62,500 nucleotides of DNA from Isochrysis galbana (Eukaryota; Haptophyta; Isochrysidales; Isochrysidaceae), in NCBI GenBank assembly GCA_018136815.1, contig CM030943.1, positions 2,849,403 through 2,911,902 on the forward strand, in the 5' to 3' direction. Below the pieces are notes generated by a model. The model was given only the letters and a program-made list of their open reading frames with translations, was not told where the DNA came from and ran no database searches. A program made the position numbers and the translations under genes. Positions 11,362-21,506 of this stretch are shown piece by piece; the first letter of the stretch is position 1, and every line of letters starts with the position of its first letter.

Positions 11362-11699
11362 GGGGAGGCGGCCGCCCGAAATAAAACAACGAAGAGCACA
11401 TACGTTTTGGGCCTCCGAAAGAAAAGTACTCTTGGTGTGTTTCACAGGAATTTATGTGGGCTCTTTCCTCTCTGTGGAGAGGCAGCGGAGCGATCTTCTC
11501 AGTCTCCAACACCACGTCAGCCGCCAAGAATGTAGATGAAAAAAGGACAATTATATTAATATTCCACCCAAACCCCATCGACCCCTCGCGCTCTCCAAAT
11601 TCCACTCTCAGCGCCTCCGCCCCCACCGCTGCTGCCTCCCCTCCTCCCCTTCCCCAGCAGGGGACGGGCACCAAGCCCACCCCCCCTCCCACCCCTCCC
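10442..11699. other. No gene supported; simple repeats
   Basis: Includes a CTCTCG-type tract (about 10645-10680) with an ATG at 10775 and a short proline/serine-rich frame (PPSSPSPKPACPPSS) that I cannot support as a gene. A (TG)n tract runs into about 20 G at 11325-11366. Confidence 0.4.
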
Positions 11700-11885
11700 A
11701 CCCCTTCCCACCCACCCAACCCCACCCCATCCAGCGGCGCGCACCCTCTCCTCTTCCTAGCTCACTTCCTCTCGTCACCACTTTTCCCACCACCCTCCGC
11801 CTCTCCCCTCTCTCTTCGCCTCTCTCCCCCCCTCCCCCCTCCCCCCCCTCCCCTCCCTCCCTCCCTCCCTCCCCCCCCCCTCTCC
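11700..11885 (+). promoter_or_regulatory. C/T-rich tract upstream of the Sec14 gene
   Basis: Almost pure pyrimidine on the plus strand with CCCTCCCTCC runs, ending about 45 bases before the ATG at 11928. Position and composition match the tracts before other genes here, suggesting a promoter or leader role. Confidence 0.5.
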
Positions 11886-11927
11886 TTATCCCGTCTTCGC
11901 CTCCCTGAGCCCTCGAGCGCTTTCGCG

Positions 11928-14900
11928 ATGCAGCGCAAGCTCGAGACGCGGCCTCCCTCCAACGACCGCCACCTGCGTCAGTTGCGTGCGCTCCTCACTG
12001 CCAGAGCCCCTCCAGGCACTCCAGGAAGAGACTGGCTGCTCTCTCGCCCCGACAATGACCTCCAAAGATTCCTTCGCATCGAGCGCTCCAAGGTGCCACG
12101 TGCAGCGGACGCGCTGCTCGCCACGGCTCGGTGGAGACACAGGCACGGTATCGACCGAATCTGTCGCACGTGGCCGCTGGACACCAGACCGGAGGCGCAG
12201 TTCATTCGGGAGTATTGGCCGAGTGTGATTCTTGGCACAACCCTTGAAGGCGTGCCCGTCTCTTATCACGCAATCATGCGCGTTGACTTCAAGACACTTG
12301 CGCTGATTGATGCGAGAGACGGAGGAGAGTTGCTAGGGGCTGCCGCGCTCCACAATAACTACATCATCGAGATGGCCTCCTCACTCGACCATTCAAAGAC
12401 CGGGCATGGGTGCGCAAGCGTAGCAAAGGGAAGGAAGGGAACAGCGCCGGCAAAGGACAAAATGGGCGTAGAAGTGGGATGGGGTGGGATGGATGTGGGG
12501 CCAGCGCCCACTTGACGAATCGCACCATTGCACTTTGCTTTGGTGCTGCTTTGGTGCAGCCTTGGTCCAATGCCCAAAATGTTGCGGAGGAAGCACGAAC
12601 GGCGCATGCGCCCCCCATTTCCTCGCCTTCCACCGCCTCACAAGGGCCCCGCAAAGCCTTGGCGGATGCAAACCCTCTGCTGCTCCCCATCCCGTGGCAG
12701 CTTCGCCATCTTCGATATGAAGTGCGCGTCGATCCACAGCATCGACTACCCTGGCATGTGCGTCTTCCTGAAGCGGACAGCTCGGTTATTCAACACACAT
12801 TACCCACTCTACTTCAAGCAGGCGCGCGGCTGGCCTGTCTCGCCCCGCTGTGCGATTGCGCGTGCTACCTTGGTCCTCGGCCAACCTGCTCCGCCAGCCG
12901 CCGCCCACCTCACTCCCGCTTGGTCCGCCAGGTCTTCTTCGCCAACGCGCCGAGCTTCTTCTGGGAGATGTGGGCCATTCTACGCAAGTTCCTGCCTCCG
13001 TACATTGGCCCGCGCGTGCGCGTACAGGTGCTCCAACACCCCTCGCGCCACAAACATTGCTGCCTTCGCGTCCGCTCAGCTCGGCTCACCCTTCGTCCGT
13101 TGCGCCTCGCAGTCTGCGGGCGAGGCCCAGGTTGCCGACCTGCTCGCCATCCTCCCATCAGAGATCATTCCGCGCTCGCTGGGCGGGACCAATGATGTCC
13201 ACATCCCGGCCGGCGGCCCAATTGCCGTCCCGTCGCAACATCGCAGGGCAATTGCCACCATGAAGCCTACGCATCCACCCGACGAGCCTGGACCCAAGAA
13301 CTCGGGCCCCCGGTCGGCTGTTGCGTTAATGCAACAACACTCGGTGGCCGGAGTGGCGCTGCATCGCCAGCCTCTGCACGCCATCGCTACGGCGGGGAGC
13401 AGCATGTCATGCGCGGGGGGCCAATCCGCGGGCCACTCACAAGGATCGCACCCCACGCCCGAGCTTGATCCAGCGGCTACGCCCGGGGGTGTTTCATTGC
13501 TGCATGGTATGAACGTCCAGGATCAGACGACTTTGACCGATCCGCAGTTCCTTCAGATGCTGATTGGCTCAGTGCCATCGAACGAGGCTTTGCTTGGGAT
13601 GGTCGCAATGAATGGGCCGATGCCTGCGGACGGCGCCCCGCCGCCCCGCCTTGAGCATGGTGCAGCTTCTTCCTCGCACGACACGGACGTCCGCCCGCCG
13701 CCTGGCCTTGGCCTGGCGCTGGCTGAGCTCAACCTCTACCTTTCACCGCCCGCCGACAATCGTCGTGGCCAAGTGGTTGCCCTCAATGAGAACGCGTTTG
13801 CGCCGCTGCTCGGCGAACAGCACCGGCAGCCGCAATGCCAACGGTCTGCAGTACTGCATCAGCCGGGTTCAAGCCACACCAAAATGTGGCCGCCACTCTC
13901 ATCGGGAAACGCAAGCCATCGGTGCGGCGCCCACGGTGGTCCTGGCAACAGCGGCGCTAACGGCGGCGGTAGCTTCCGTGCGCAAGGCCAGCAGGGTGGC
14001 CAGCGCGGGGATGACGACTCCACAGCGTTGAGTGGCGTGGTGCATGCCGGTAGGGCTTGCGATCACGTGCTTAGGGACCGCACCGGGCCACAGCTCGGCG
14101 ATGACCTTGGGAGTAAGCGCACATCCTCGGTGCATGAGTATGCCATGCCCAACTACTACCCCTGGTCGACTACGAACTCGTCGGTCACCTCGCTCTCCTC
14201 GGCCACGCCGGGCTCCTCATCCACCTCTTCTTCGGCGGCCCCTCGTCGCTCGTCGCACTCGACACTCGCTGGCACGTCGGCTGCCACCCTATCCGCCCAC
14301 GCCTGCTCTCAGTCCGAGGTCTCGTCCCACTCCTCGTCAAACTCATCAGAGGACAGCAATGCCATCGGCGCTTCCGGAATTGGCTGGTGTGGCCAGGACT
14401 TGTCCCACTCGCCCTCGCGTGTCTCCTCTTCCAGCTCCTCCAACAACAACTGGCACGCAAATGGCAGCGAGAACCAGAGCTCGCAAGCTTGCAGCTCCGC
14501 CTCCTCGCGCGGCTCGCTCGCGGGAGTGGCCGGCGGCGGCTCGGAACACAACACTTCTCCCTCTGACGAAATGTTCCTTCCAGAGCCGGTGGTGACCGCG
14601 CCGGAGGGCTCCGCTCGCACCGCCGCATCGGATTCCGACCGCGGCCGCATGGCGGCACAGCCGGAATCTTCCGGCAGACAGTCTCATCGGCCGTGTGAGA
14701 AGCCGCCGGGCGGCAACCACGGATCCAAAGTTCCGGTCCACCATGCATGCCGCACCGGCAACTGGCAGTACCAACCAAAATGCGGGCAACACCAGCTCGA
14801 GTGCGACGATGGGCAGCAGTGTGAGCTCCTGGCCAACCTAGCGCAGGACCGGCTCCACGTGCAGCAAGCCCACAGCGATCACCAGCAGCGAACACACGAG

Positions 14901-15641
14901 CACTACGCCCAGCTCCAAGAGCAGACGCGTGAGCAGTTCCTCAGGCAACAGGCGCTCATGCAGGAGCATCACCTTGCCCAGCAGCAGCGCATGCTGCAGC
15001 AATACATGTTGCTTCAGCAGCAGATTGAGCGCGAGTACCAGCTCAATAGCTATCAGCAGCTGGCTCTGTTTCCACAGGATCCCACGTTCCTAACGCCCCC
15101 GCCCGGCCGAGAGGTTCGGGGCGACGGTGAAAAGATTCATGACTACCAACCTTCGCCTATGAACCGATTACCTATGGGCGGCTTTGTAGAGCCGCCCCAA
15201 CCGTCGGTGCACAGGGCGGTGGCACCGCCAGGCCATGCTCACGGCCTTGGTCATTTGCAATCACAGCCACAGTCCGTACCATTCCCCAATTTGAGGCCCA
15301 AATTCACGGGTGCGCCCATCGACGCCGGGCCGCCGTCGCTCGCCTCCATGATGGCCGGTGGGGGCGATGGCCCCTCTTCAACGGTTGGATCGAACTCGAC
15401 GAGGCCAATGCCGCCGTCCTTACTGCCAGCCATGTCCTACAACCCATTCGGCGCCTCGCTCTCATTCAGTGCTCACGTCGGCGGCTTAGGTCTCTCGCGA
15501 GATTTCTCTGAGCCAGATGCCCAGCCGCCATTGCGATACGGTACCTCGTCCGATTCACACAATCACCAGCCATGGACAACTATAAATAAGAACGCGGAGC
15601 ATGCCGCTCGTGCGGCGGCCAACCCTAAAGAGTTTCCCTAA
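11928..15641 (+). CDS. Sec14/CRAL-TRIO lipid-transfer domain protein with long Ser/Gln-rich tail
   Basis: Exons 11928-12409, 12701-12821, 12932-13027 and 13113-15641 close in phase (3228 nt, 1075 aa). CRAL-TRIO N-lobe: RPDNDLQRFLRIERSKVP, about residues 40-75. Lipid-binding lobe: YWPSVILGTTLEGVPVSY, FAIFDMKCASIHSID, HYPLYFKQ joined to VFFANAPSFFWEMW, and LPSEIIPRSLGG, about 95-260. This fold carries phosphatidylinositol, tocopherol or similar lipids between membranes. Residues 262-1075 are disordered: Ser-rich around 590-700, then a Gln/His-rich coiled coil (about 800-880) with QQQRMLQQYMLLQQQ. The second intron fits the family only with a GC donor (CAG|GCGCGC); a GT donor 15 bases later would insert five residues. 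Ligand and tail function cannot be inferred. Confidence 0.8.
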
Positions 15642-15993
15642 TGGTATGCTTCGTGTTCCGCCCACTAATTCCGCCACAGGACAGCTTCTAGTCCCGGGGC
15701 GGCAAAATAAGCACATCCTAGATTTCGACCCAACTTCAGGCGTGCGAGCCCTCCACGCAAACGTGGAACCCGTGAGAAATGGTTCGAATGGCCAAAGTCA
15801 TCAAGTGTCAGTGCATCATTCCTTTAAAACTCTCGATGCGGAGGCCTTCAGCCATGCAGATTTTCCTATCCCTAATTGCTTCCTCAGCTCGTGTTTCACG
15901 GATTAATAAGCTCTGCAACGATCTAGCATCAAGTTTCGTCTTCGTAACGAACAATTCTCCCATCAGCCATCATCGCTGTGCCCTTTGTTCTAG
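15642..15993. other. 3' flank of the Sec14 gene
   Basis: Probable 3' UTR up to the oligo(A) (on the plus strand) that marks the 3' end of the minus-strand LINE at 15994. No additional gene. Confidence 0.4.
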
Positions 15994-16298
15994 AAAAAAA
16001 AAATCTTCTTAAAATTCCCCGCTACGCGTGCGGCGTGAGGCAGTGTGCTAGTGTACCTCCCTACTACCCAACCTTAACCCCTGACAACCCCCTTCCCCTT
16101 TCCCAGTTCCCTCTTTATCGGAGAAGCTGGTTCCGGGGAGGCCGCGCGCGCTGCTTCGGCCGGGAGTTGGAGAGAAGGGGGCTGGAGACTGTGATTCGTC
16201 CTGTACGCTAGTGTTGATTCGGGTTGCCTTCTATTGTATTTCGTGGGATCTTTATTGATATCCTCCTCGTTTTCTTCTAAGACGCGGTATTAAGTGCC

Positions 16299-19200
16299 TT
16301 AGGTGATGTTACGGATGTCTAGCCCTCCCGCCGCCTGCAGGAGGTCTTCCGATGCTTCTAGGTTGAACTCCTTGTCCACCGTGTAGAGCGGACTTATCAA
16401 TTTCTTAAAGTGTTTGTTACTCGGGGCGAGTAGCCCCATATTCTCTCGTTGTTTTTTCAGCCTCAGAAAGAACCCGACTTTCGCCGTTACTAATAGGTGG
16501 TATCTCGCAAGGATCGCTCTTAAGATCGACCTAACGGACCTGCCGTCCGCGTTGCCATATTGGATGTTATAAAAGTCAGTTAGGATGTACCTCCACGCCA
16601 GGATGCCTAGGTATCCCGAGGAGGGGTGCGGTCTGTCCACTTGATAGCAGAAAAGTCGTTGGGCTGTTTCGGATCCCGGCCTGAGGCTAATCCCCAGAAG
16701 TCCTTCTATGAATTCAAAGATGGGCTCCGTCGCGATGCATGATGCCAGGTGAGTGGAGCTTTCAGGGGCTATGCCGCAAAAGCGGCATGTTGGATCGTCA
16801 GCAAAGCGGTTCGCTGTAGCTAACCTCCTATGTAGGACATGTTTGAAATGCAAGTAAGAGTCTCTAGGCGTCAAAAAGTTATATTTGTATAATTGCGATA
16901 TTTGTTTCCACTTTCCCGAGAGGACCGGTAACCTTTTTTCCCATCTTAGTGTGGATTTTTGTGTTTTGGTTTTCCTCAAAGCGAGGAACGCTTTAGTCAA
17001 GTCCCTGACACTTACATCCTCCAGTGTTGTACGCGTGCCTTTTAGCATGTATTCTTGAGGTAACGGGTACGCCGTTTCCGCCGGGCCGTCGTACGCATGT
17101 CCCCACTTCAGCGGGGTGTATAGTTCGTCGGGCAGTAGTTGCGGGCTAATCCGCTCGTGGATGTGGGGCTCTCCCATGACATTGAGCTGGACCTTGTGGT
17201 AGTCGCCTCTTCGGCGCAGATAAAAGTTATGGTCTATATCGACTAGGATCTCGCCTAGATCGTGTGCGTCCGGATCTTCCTGAGGGAGTATCTCTTGCTC
17301 CTCTGGAGCCGGGGGCGGAGTCTTCGCTTGTTTTTTAAGAAGGTTCATATAATCGAAAGTGGTATGTATTAGTCTTGATCTCGTCCACTCAGAAATCTTT
17401 TCCCATGACTTAAGAAAGGGGCCTACCGATATGTAATTTCCCCTATGGCGTATCCAACGTTCTCCGTCCGGCAAGTAAGCCGCGCATTCTTCCATAGTGT
17501 AAACGTCCCCCGTATCCGGGTTTATGGTGTTGTGAACAATAACTGTCTGTAGAGACTCCCATTTCGACCTATGTGAGTGATGGATAGCCGGAGGCTTGTG
17601 GAAAAGATTGTGCCATATCGGGGAGCCCTGAGTGCCTTCTCGTGTGATTTCTCCCCTAAGGAAGTTGATCCTTCTGAAGTTTTCCAGCGCGTGCTTCCAG
17701 AATGCCGGGAGCGTGTTATTGCCGCGAATGCTAGCCGTGAGGCTCTTCGAGTCGACCTTCGAAAAGACCGCCGCTCGCCCTAAGGGGGTGCGGCTGAACC
17801 ATTGATCCAAGACTATCTTCCATTCCGCCATTGACGGGTTAAGATATCGGACTATCCATATCGCTTGGAGCGCCCTCGTGTGTTCGGCCATGGGAAGTAG
17901 TCCGACCCCCAATAGGGGCCCGTCTTCGCTTGTGCCTACCCTCGGATATGCCGGAAGGGTTATCCATTTCCGACCCTCTTGCGAGGAGCCTAGCTCATCC
18001 ACCTGAAGTCGGGGAGACCTATCCCACAATATAGTTTGAACGTCCGAGTCAATGGCCTCCATGAACCATGCCGGAGGAGTGGACGTGGATAGCCAATATC
18101 TCGGCGTCCCGTAGATTATGAAGTTCACTAGCAGCGTCCTCCCGTGAATGGAGAGACTCTTCAGACCTCTCCATGTTGCGACCTTTTTCTTAAGCTTCGC
18201 GTATAGCTTCTCCCAGAAGGAGTCGTTTTCTAGCCCTTCCCAGAAAGGGACTCCTAGAATGGTCGCATACTCGCCTTCGCCGAGTGTTTTAAGATAAGTT
18301 AGCGTCTCGGGGACCTGCGCCCCTGTAAGCGATCCCATTCTTATTAGTATACTCTTGTTTTTGTTCACCCTAGCCCCGGTGGCGGTTCCATATGTCTCTA
18401 AGATGTGCATCGCCCTCTCCAGTGACTCGAAAGAGCTCGCTAAAATTTGCGTGTCGTCGGCAAACTGCGAAAGCCTTAACTCTCTAGGTCCTATTGTGAT
18501 TCCCTTCATCTCAGGGTCGGCGTTGACTAGTCGTGTTAGGCCTTCGGCCACTAAGAGAAAAGCTAGGGGCGATAGCGGGCACCCTTGGGGCATGCCGCAA
18601 TGTATCGTGAAGGGATTGCTGCGTCTACCATTGGCCTTGATCCATCTGATCGGAAGGGAATCCGCGTTAGTTGATAGTGTTAGCCATCTAGAGTAACCGG
18701 GGCCGAAGCCCAATGCCTGTATCGCTTTATGATAATAATCCCAGCTGACTCTATCGAAAGCTTTCTCCCAGTCTATCGCCAGGGCTAATCCCTCTTCGTC
18801 TGCGTCTTCCAAGTATGCTTGCACTAACTTTAGCAAATGGGTGGCTTCGCCTATCATCCTCCTAGGCACAAAGCCCACTTGCTCCCTGGAGATGATCGTA
18901 TGTATCGTTTTTTTGAGTCTGTTAGCTAGGATCCTGGCGAGGATTTTGTAGTCCGTTTGGAGCAACGTTATTGGTCTATAGTTCCTCGGGTCCCTGGCGT
19001 CCCCTTTTTTATAGAGCAGGGCTATATCACCCGAGCACGTGTCCTCCGGTAATGCCCCCGACCGGTAGGCTTCGTGAAACATGTCCATCAGGCGCGGAGC
19101 CGCTAGCTTTTCAAAGCTTTGATAGAACTCCATTGGTATGCCGTCCGGCCCCGCGGATTTACCTTTCGCCATTTGCCGTATAGCACGGATGATCTCCGAA

Positions 19201-19829
19201 TATCCTATGGGCTTGTCCAAGAAGGACCTATGACCCGTCGGTATCTGACGTTGCCTTAGCGCGTGAAGGAGGGGCTCCGCGCCTTGAGAGATCTTTTCGC
19301 TGAAAAGCCATACATAGTAGCCCCGTAACGAGGCCAGAATCGCGGTGTCGTCGGTTGCTACTTTGTCTTCATCTAGGGCCGGTTGCGGGTCTTCCCATCT
19401 CACTCCAGCGTACATCGCCGGGATGTCGCCGCTAGCGTGTCTAGGCGTGAATCTCTTAAAAAATTGCTTTGTAACAAGCTCTTCCGCCCTTATGATTTTC
19501 TCCGCTAATGACGGGGCGGGTGAGAAGGTACGTCTTTTGTCGACTACTTTGCGGTTCAGTTCCGCTATGATGTCCGACCGGGTCGTCCCGGGGGTCGCCT
19601 CCATTTGGGCTTTTCTAGCATCCGCCACCGCGTCGATTTCCGCTTGCGCGTACCTCTGTCGTCTGCGAAGCTCAACCGCCTTCGCGAGGAGTATCGAAGA
19701 TACCTTCCTTTTGAATTCCGTCCAAGTGGTTAACTTGTCCCCTTCGTCCTCTCCCGGAGGGGCTGGGTAGAGTCTCCTCCAGAGGAGGCTGATCATCTCC
19801 CGGGTCTCCGGGTCGTCTAATACCTCCAA
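16299..19829 (-). CDS. LINE ORF2, reverse transcriptase and C-terminal domain
   Basis: 1176 codons, open throughout. RT blocks: GPDGIPMEFYQSF, YKKGDARDPRNYRPITLL (about 275-290), LALAIDWEKAFDRVSW (catalytic D353), GMPQGCPLSPLAFLL, LSQFADDTQIL (catalytic D458-D459), NKNKSILI and LGVPFWEG. The catalytic residues are intact. A zinc-knuckle-like CRFCGIAPESSTHLASC lies at about 1015-1031, followed by a conserved 145-residue tail that is also found in every truncated copy. The true N-terminus is the endonuclease frame upstream; the annotated start is only the first start codon after the frameshift. No RNase H domain was seen. Confidence 0.95.
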   Translation of the reverse strand: MEVLDDPETREMISLLWRRLYPAPPGEDEGDKLTTWTEFKRKVSSILLAKAVELRRRQRYAQAEIDAVADARKAQMEATPGTTRSDIIAELNRKVVDKRRTFSPAPSLAEKIIRAEELVTKQFFKRFTPRHASGDIPAMYAGVRWEDPQPALDEDKVATDDTAILASLRGYYVWLFSEKISQGAEPLLHALRQRQIPTGHRSFLDKPIGYSEIIRAIRQMAKGKSAGPDGIPMEFYQSFEKLAAPRLMDMFHEAYRSGALPEDTCSGDIALLYKKGDARDPRNYRPITLLQTDYKILARILANRLKKTIHTIISREQVGFVPRRMIGEATHLLKLVQAYLEDADEEGLALAIDWEKAFDRVSWDYYHKAIQALGFGPGYSRWLTLSTNADSLPIRWIKANGRRSNPFTIHCGMPQGCPLSPLAFLLVAEGLTRLVNADPEMKGITIGPRELRLSQFADDTQILASSFESLERAMHILETYGTATGARVNKNKSILIRMGSLTGAQVPETLTYLKTLGEGEYATILGVPFWEGLENDSFWEKLYAKLKKKVATWRGLKSLSIHGRTLLVNFIIYGTPRYWLSTSTPPAWFMEAIDSDVQTILWDRSPRLQVDELGSSQEGRKWITLPAYPRVGTSEDGPLLGVGLLPMAEHTRALQAIWIVRYLNPSMAEWKIVLDQWFSRTPLGRAAVFSKVDSKSLTASIRGNNTLPAFWKHALENFRRINFLRGEITREGTQGSPIWHNLFHKPPAIHHSHRSKWESLQTVIVHNTINPDTGDVYTMEECAAYLPDGERWIRHRGNYISVGPFLKSWEKISEWTRSRLIHTTFDYMNLLKKQAKTPPPAPEEQEILPQEDPDAHDLGEILVDIDHNFYLRRRGDYHKVQLNVMGEPHIHERISPQLLPDELYTPLKWGHAYDGPAETAYPLPQEYMLKGTRTTLEDVSVRDLTKAFLALRKTKTQKSTLRWEKRLPVLSGKWKQISQLYKYNFLTPRDSYLHFKHVLHRRLATANRFADDPTCRFCGIAPESSTHLASCIATEPIFEFIEGLLGISLRPGSETAQRLFCYQVDRPHPSSGYLGILAWRYILTDFYNIQYGNADGRSVRSILRAILARYHLLVTAKVGFFLRLKKQRENMGLLAPSNKHFKKLISPLYTVDKEFNLEASEDLLQAAGGLDIRNIT

Positions 19830-19843
19830 AGGTATCTTGGCAT

Positions 19844-20629
19844 CTATTTCCGTTGCCCGTCGTGGGGGGCGGTAGCAAAAGTCGCTACCACCGGGTGGTG
19901 GTCCGACGCCGCCAGGCCCGTGAAAAGTTTAAGATCTATGTATGCCTTATGCCATCTCCACGTGGAGTAGTATTCTGCGGCGTATACTCGATCTATTCTC
20001 GTGTGGGTCTGGTGCCCGCACCTCGTGTATTGCTCTTTTATGCCCGGATTAACCAGCAGTTGGACGTCAGTGAGCCCATGCGAGGCAATCGCCCTCGTGA
20101 GGGCTCTGCCTCCCGTATTTGCATAGGGGGTCGCCCCCGCGATGGGCCGGGTGTCTCTATGTATGTTCTCCACGCAATTGAAATCGCCCGCTATAATTGT
20201 GTGAGAAAGTATTTCCGATGTCTCATGAAGGACTTTGATTTCTTCTTTACGCTTACTAGGTCTAGCATTTAGATACACCGAGGCGAAAGATATTGTTTCA
20301 TGTCCGAAATTAGCCTTTACTACTACCAGCCTTCCCGGGATAACTACCGACCAAGATTCTACTACTACGTCGCTTCTGTCTCTTCTAATGGCTACCGCCA
20401 CTCCGCTCCCAGGGTCGCCCCTAGACGCGGGGGATTGAAACCAGTCCCAGCCAAGGGACCGGGCCAAACCTTGCACCCTTAGGTGCCACCCATCGCTGTA
20501 ATGGTGTAGTTCTTGCGCGTACAGAACATGGATCCCTCCTAGTCTCGCTTGCGCTAGGGTCGACGTTAATTTATGTTTCGCTCCGTTCAAATTGTATGTC
20601 GCAATCTTTAAGTCGCTACTATTCACCAT
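19844..20629 (-). CDS. LINE ORF2, apurinic-like endonuclease domain (EEP family)
   Basis: 261 aa with the motif order of AP endonuclease-type LINE nucleases: IATYNLNG (metal-site Asn about 13-15), YAQELHH (Glu40), IIAGDFNCVEN (D149, N151), THTRIDRVYAAEY and the catalytic ASDHHPV (D243, H244/H245). It would nick the target DNA for target-primed reverse transcription. The frame ends in TAG just after FATAPHDGQ. The reverse-transcriptase frame resumes one base out of register at RATEIDAKIPLEVLDD, so the two halves were one ORF2. A single-base change in the C6 run near 19875 would explain the break. Confidence 0.9.
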   Translation of the reverse strand: MVNSSDLKIATYNLNGAKHKLTSTLAQARLGGIHVLYAQELHHYSDGWHLRVQGLARSLGWDWFQSPASRGDPGSGVAVAIRRDRSDVVVESWSVVIPGRLVVVKANFGHETISFASVYLNARPSKRKEEIKVLHETSEILSHTIIAGDFNCVENIHRDTRPIAGATPYANTGGRALTRAIASHGLTDVQLLVNPGIKEQYTRCGHQTHTRIDRVYAAEYYSTWRWHKAYIDLKLFTGLAASDHHPVVATFATAPHDGQRK

Positions 20630-21305
20630 GACGGTAGAGGCAACTAACTCCGTTCACGCAGTACCCTGGATAAGCCTTATTAGGTTTAAGATTGCATTTG
20701 ACCATACAAGTTTGTTTGCCCGTGGTGGGGTCCTTTACCCAACATCCGGGGATGTCGTGGCTGGAGGAGCATTGGACTATTTGACGTCCTTTCATGCGGT
20801 TGTTTTTGCATTCGCCCGCCATGAATCGGCGGCATGGCGCCGCCGCACCAAGGCCCATGAGGGCCCTGTAGTCCATGGCGTTACTTGCGTCCCTTTGGCG
20901 CTTTCGTTGTTCCGCTTTCGCCTTATCTTGTTCGCACGTGCATTGGCGAAAGCTAACTTGGTTTTTACGAAGAAATGAGATAGCCCACGGCTTGTCGTAT
21001 CCTTTGCAGCCTCCGGGGGCTCCATGGATGGCTAACTCCCCTTCAGGAGTCACACATTCCACCGATGATCGGACCGCATAGTCCAAGTTGAAATTTTCTC
21101 CGTCATCGAGAGTCACATGAAAGTTGCGAGGGAAGCGGTGCCCTAAGGCAGACGTGTCCGTGTAAACATAAAAGTGCCAGATGGGACGCTTGCCGGACTC
21201 AACTTTCGTGATACCTTCGAGTGAGGTTTTGGCTCGCTGTTGGTTGCCCCTTAGCACGTGGAATCCCTCGCGCTCGAGTGAGTTAGCCAAGTGCCTAGTC
21301 TTGGT
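20619..21305 (-). CDS. LINE ORF1 (C-terminal part), CCCH-type zinc-finger RNA-binding protein
   Basis: Open from the truncated 5' end. The first part (GFHVLRGNQQRAKTSLEG, KRPIWHFYVYTDTSALGH) is shared with the 58.6 kb copy. The C-terminal 75 residues carry two Cys/His clusters: CRRFMAGECKNN...CSSSHD and CMVKCNLKP...CVNGVSCLYRH. ORF1 proteins of LINEs bind their RNA to form the transposition particle; CCCH fingers fit that role. The stop TAG overlaps the ATG of the endonuclease frame (shared ATGGTGAATAG), so downstream translation is probably by termination-reinitiation. Missing N-terminal residues: about 220, judged from the other copy. Confidence 0.85.
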   Translation of the reverse strand, partial: TKTRHLANSLEREGFHVLRGNQQRAKTSLEGITKVESGKRPIWHFYVYTDTSALGHRFPRNFHVTLDDGENFNLDYAVRSSVECVTPEGELAIHGAPGGCKGYDKPWAISFLRKNQVSFRQCTCEQDKAKAEQRKRQRDASNAMDYRALMGLGAAAPCRRFMAGECKNNRMKGRQIVQCSSSHDIPGCWVKDPTTGKQTCMVKCNLKPNKAYPGYCVNGVSCLYRHGE

Positions 21306-21506
21306 CCCTTCCCCAGTTCCCTCTTTAGCGGAGAAGCCGGTTCCAGGGAGGCCGTGCGCGCTGCTTCGGCCGGGAGTCGGAGAGAAGGGGGCAGGAGACT
21401 GTGGCTTCTCTTGTGTTCTTACTTTTATCGGATTATCCTCCTTGGAGTCCGTATGATCCCGCCTTGGTCTCCGCCAGGTTTATTGCTAGTAAGTATGTTG
21501 TCCATC

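Larger units (their letters stand above)
15994..21305 (-). mobile_element. Near-complete non-LTR retrotransposon (LINE), copy A
   Basis: Contains, 5' to 3' on the minus strand, the C-terminal two thirds of ORF1, ORF2 with endonuclease and reverse transcriptase, a 3' UTR (about 16000-16298) shared with the other copies, and a terminal TTAAGAAGA plus T run at 15994-16010. Its 5' end at about 21305 lacks the ORF1 N-terminus that is preserved in the 58.6 kb copy, so it is 5' truncated. It abuts the 3' UTR of copy B in the same orientation. The only damage in ORF2 is one frameshift. Confidence 0.95.
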
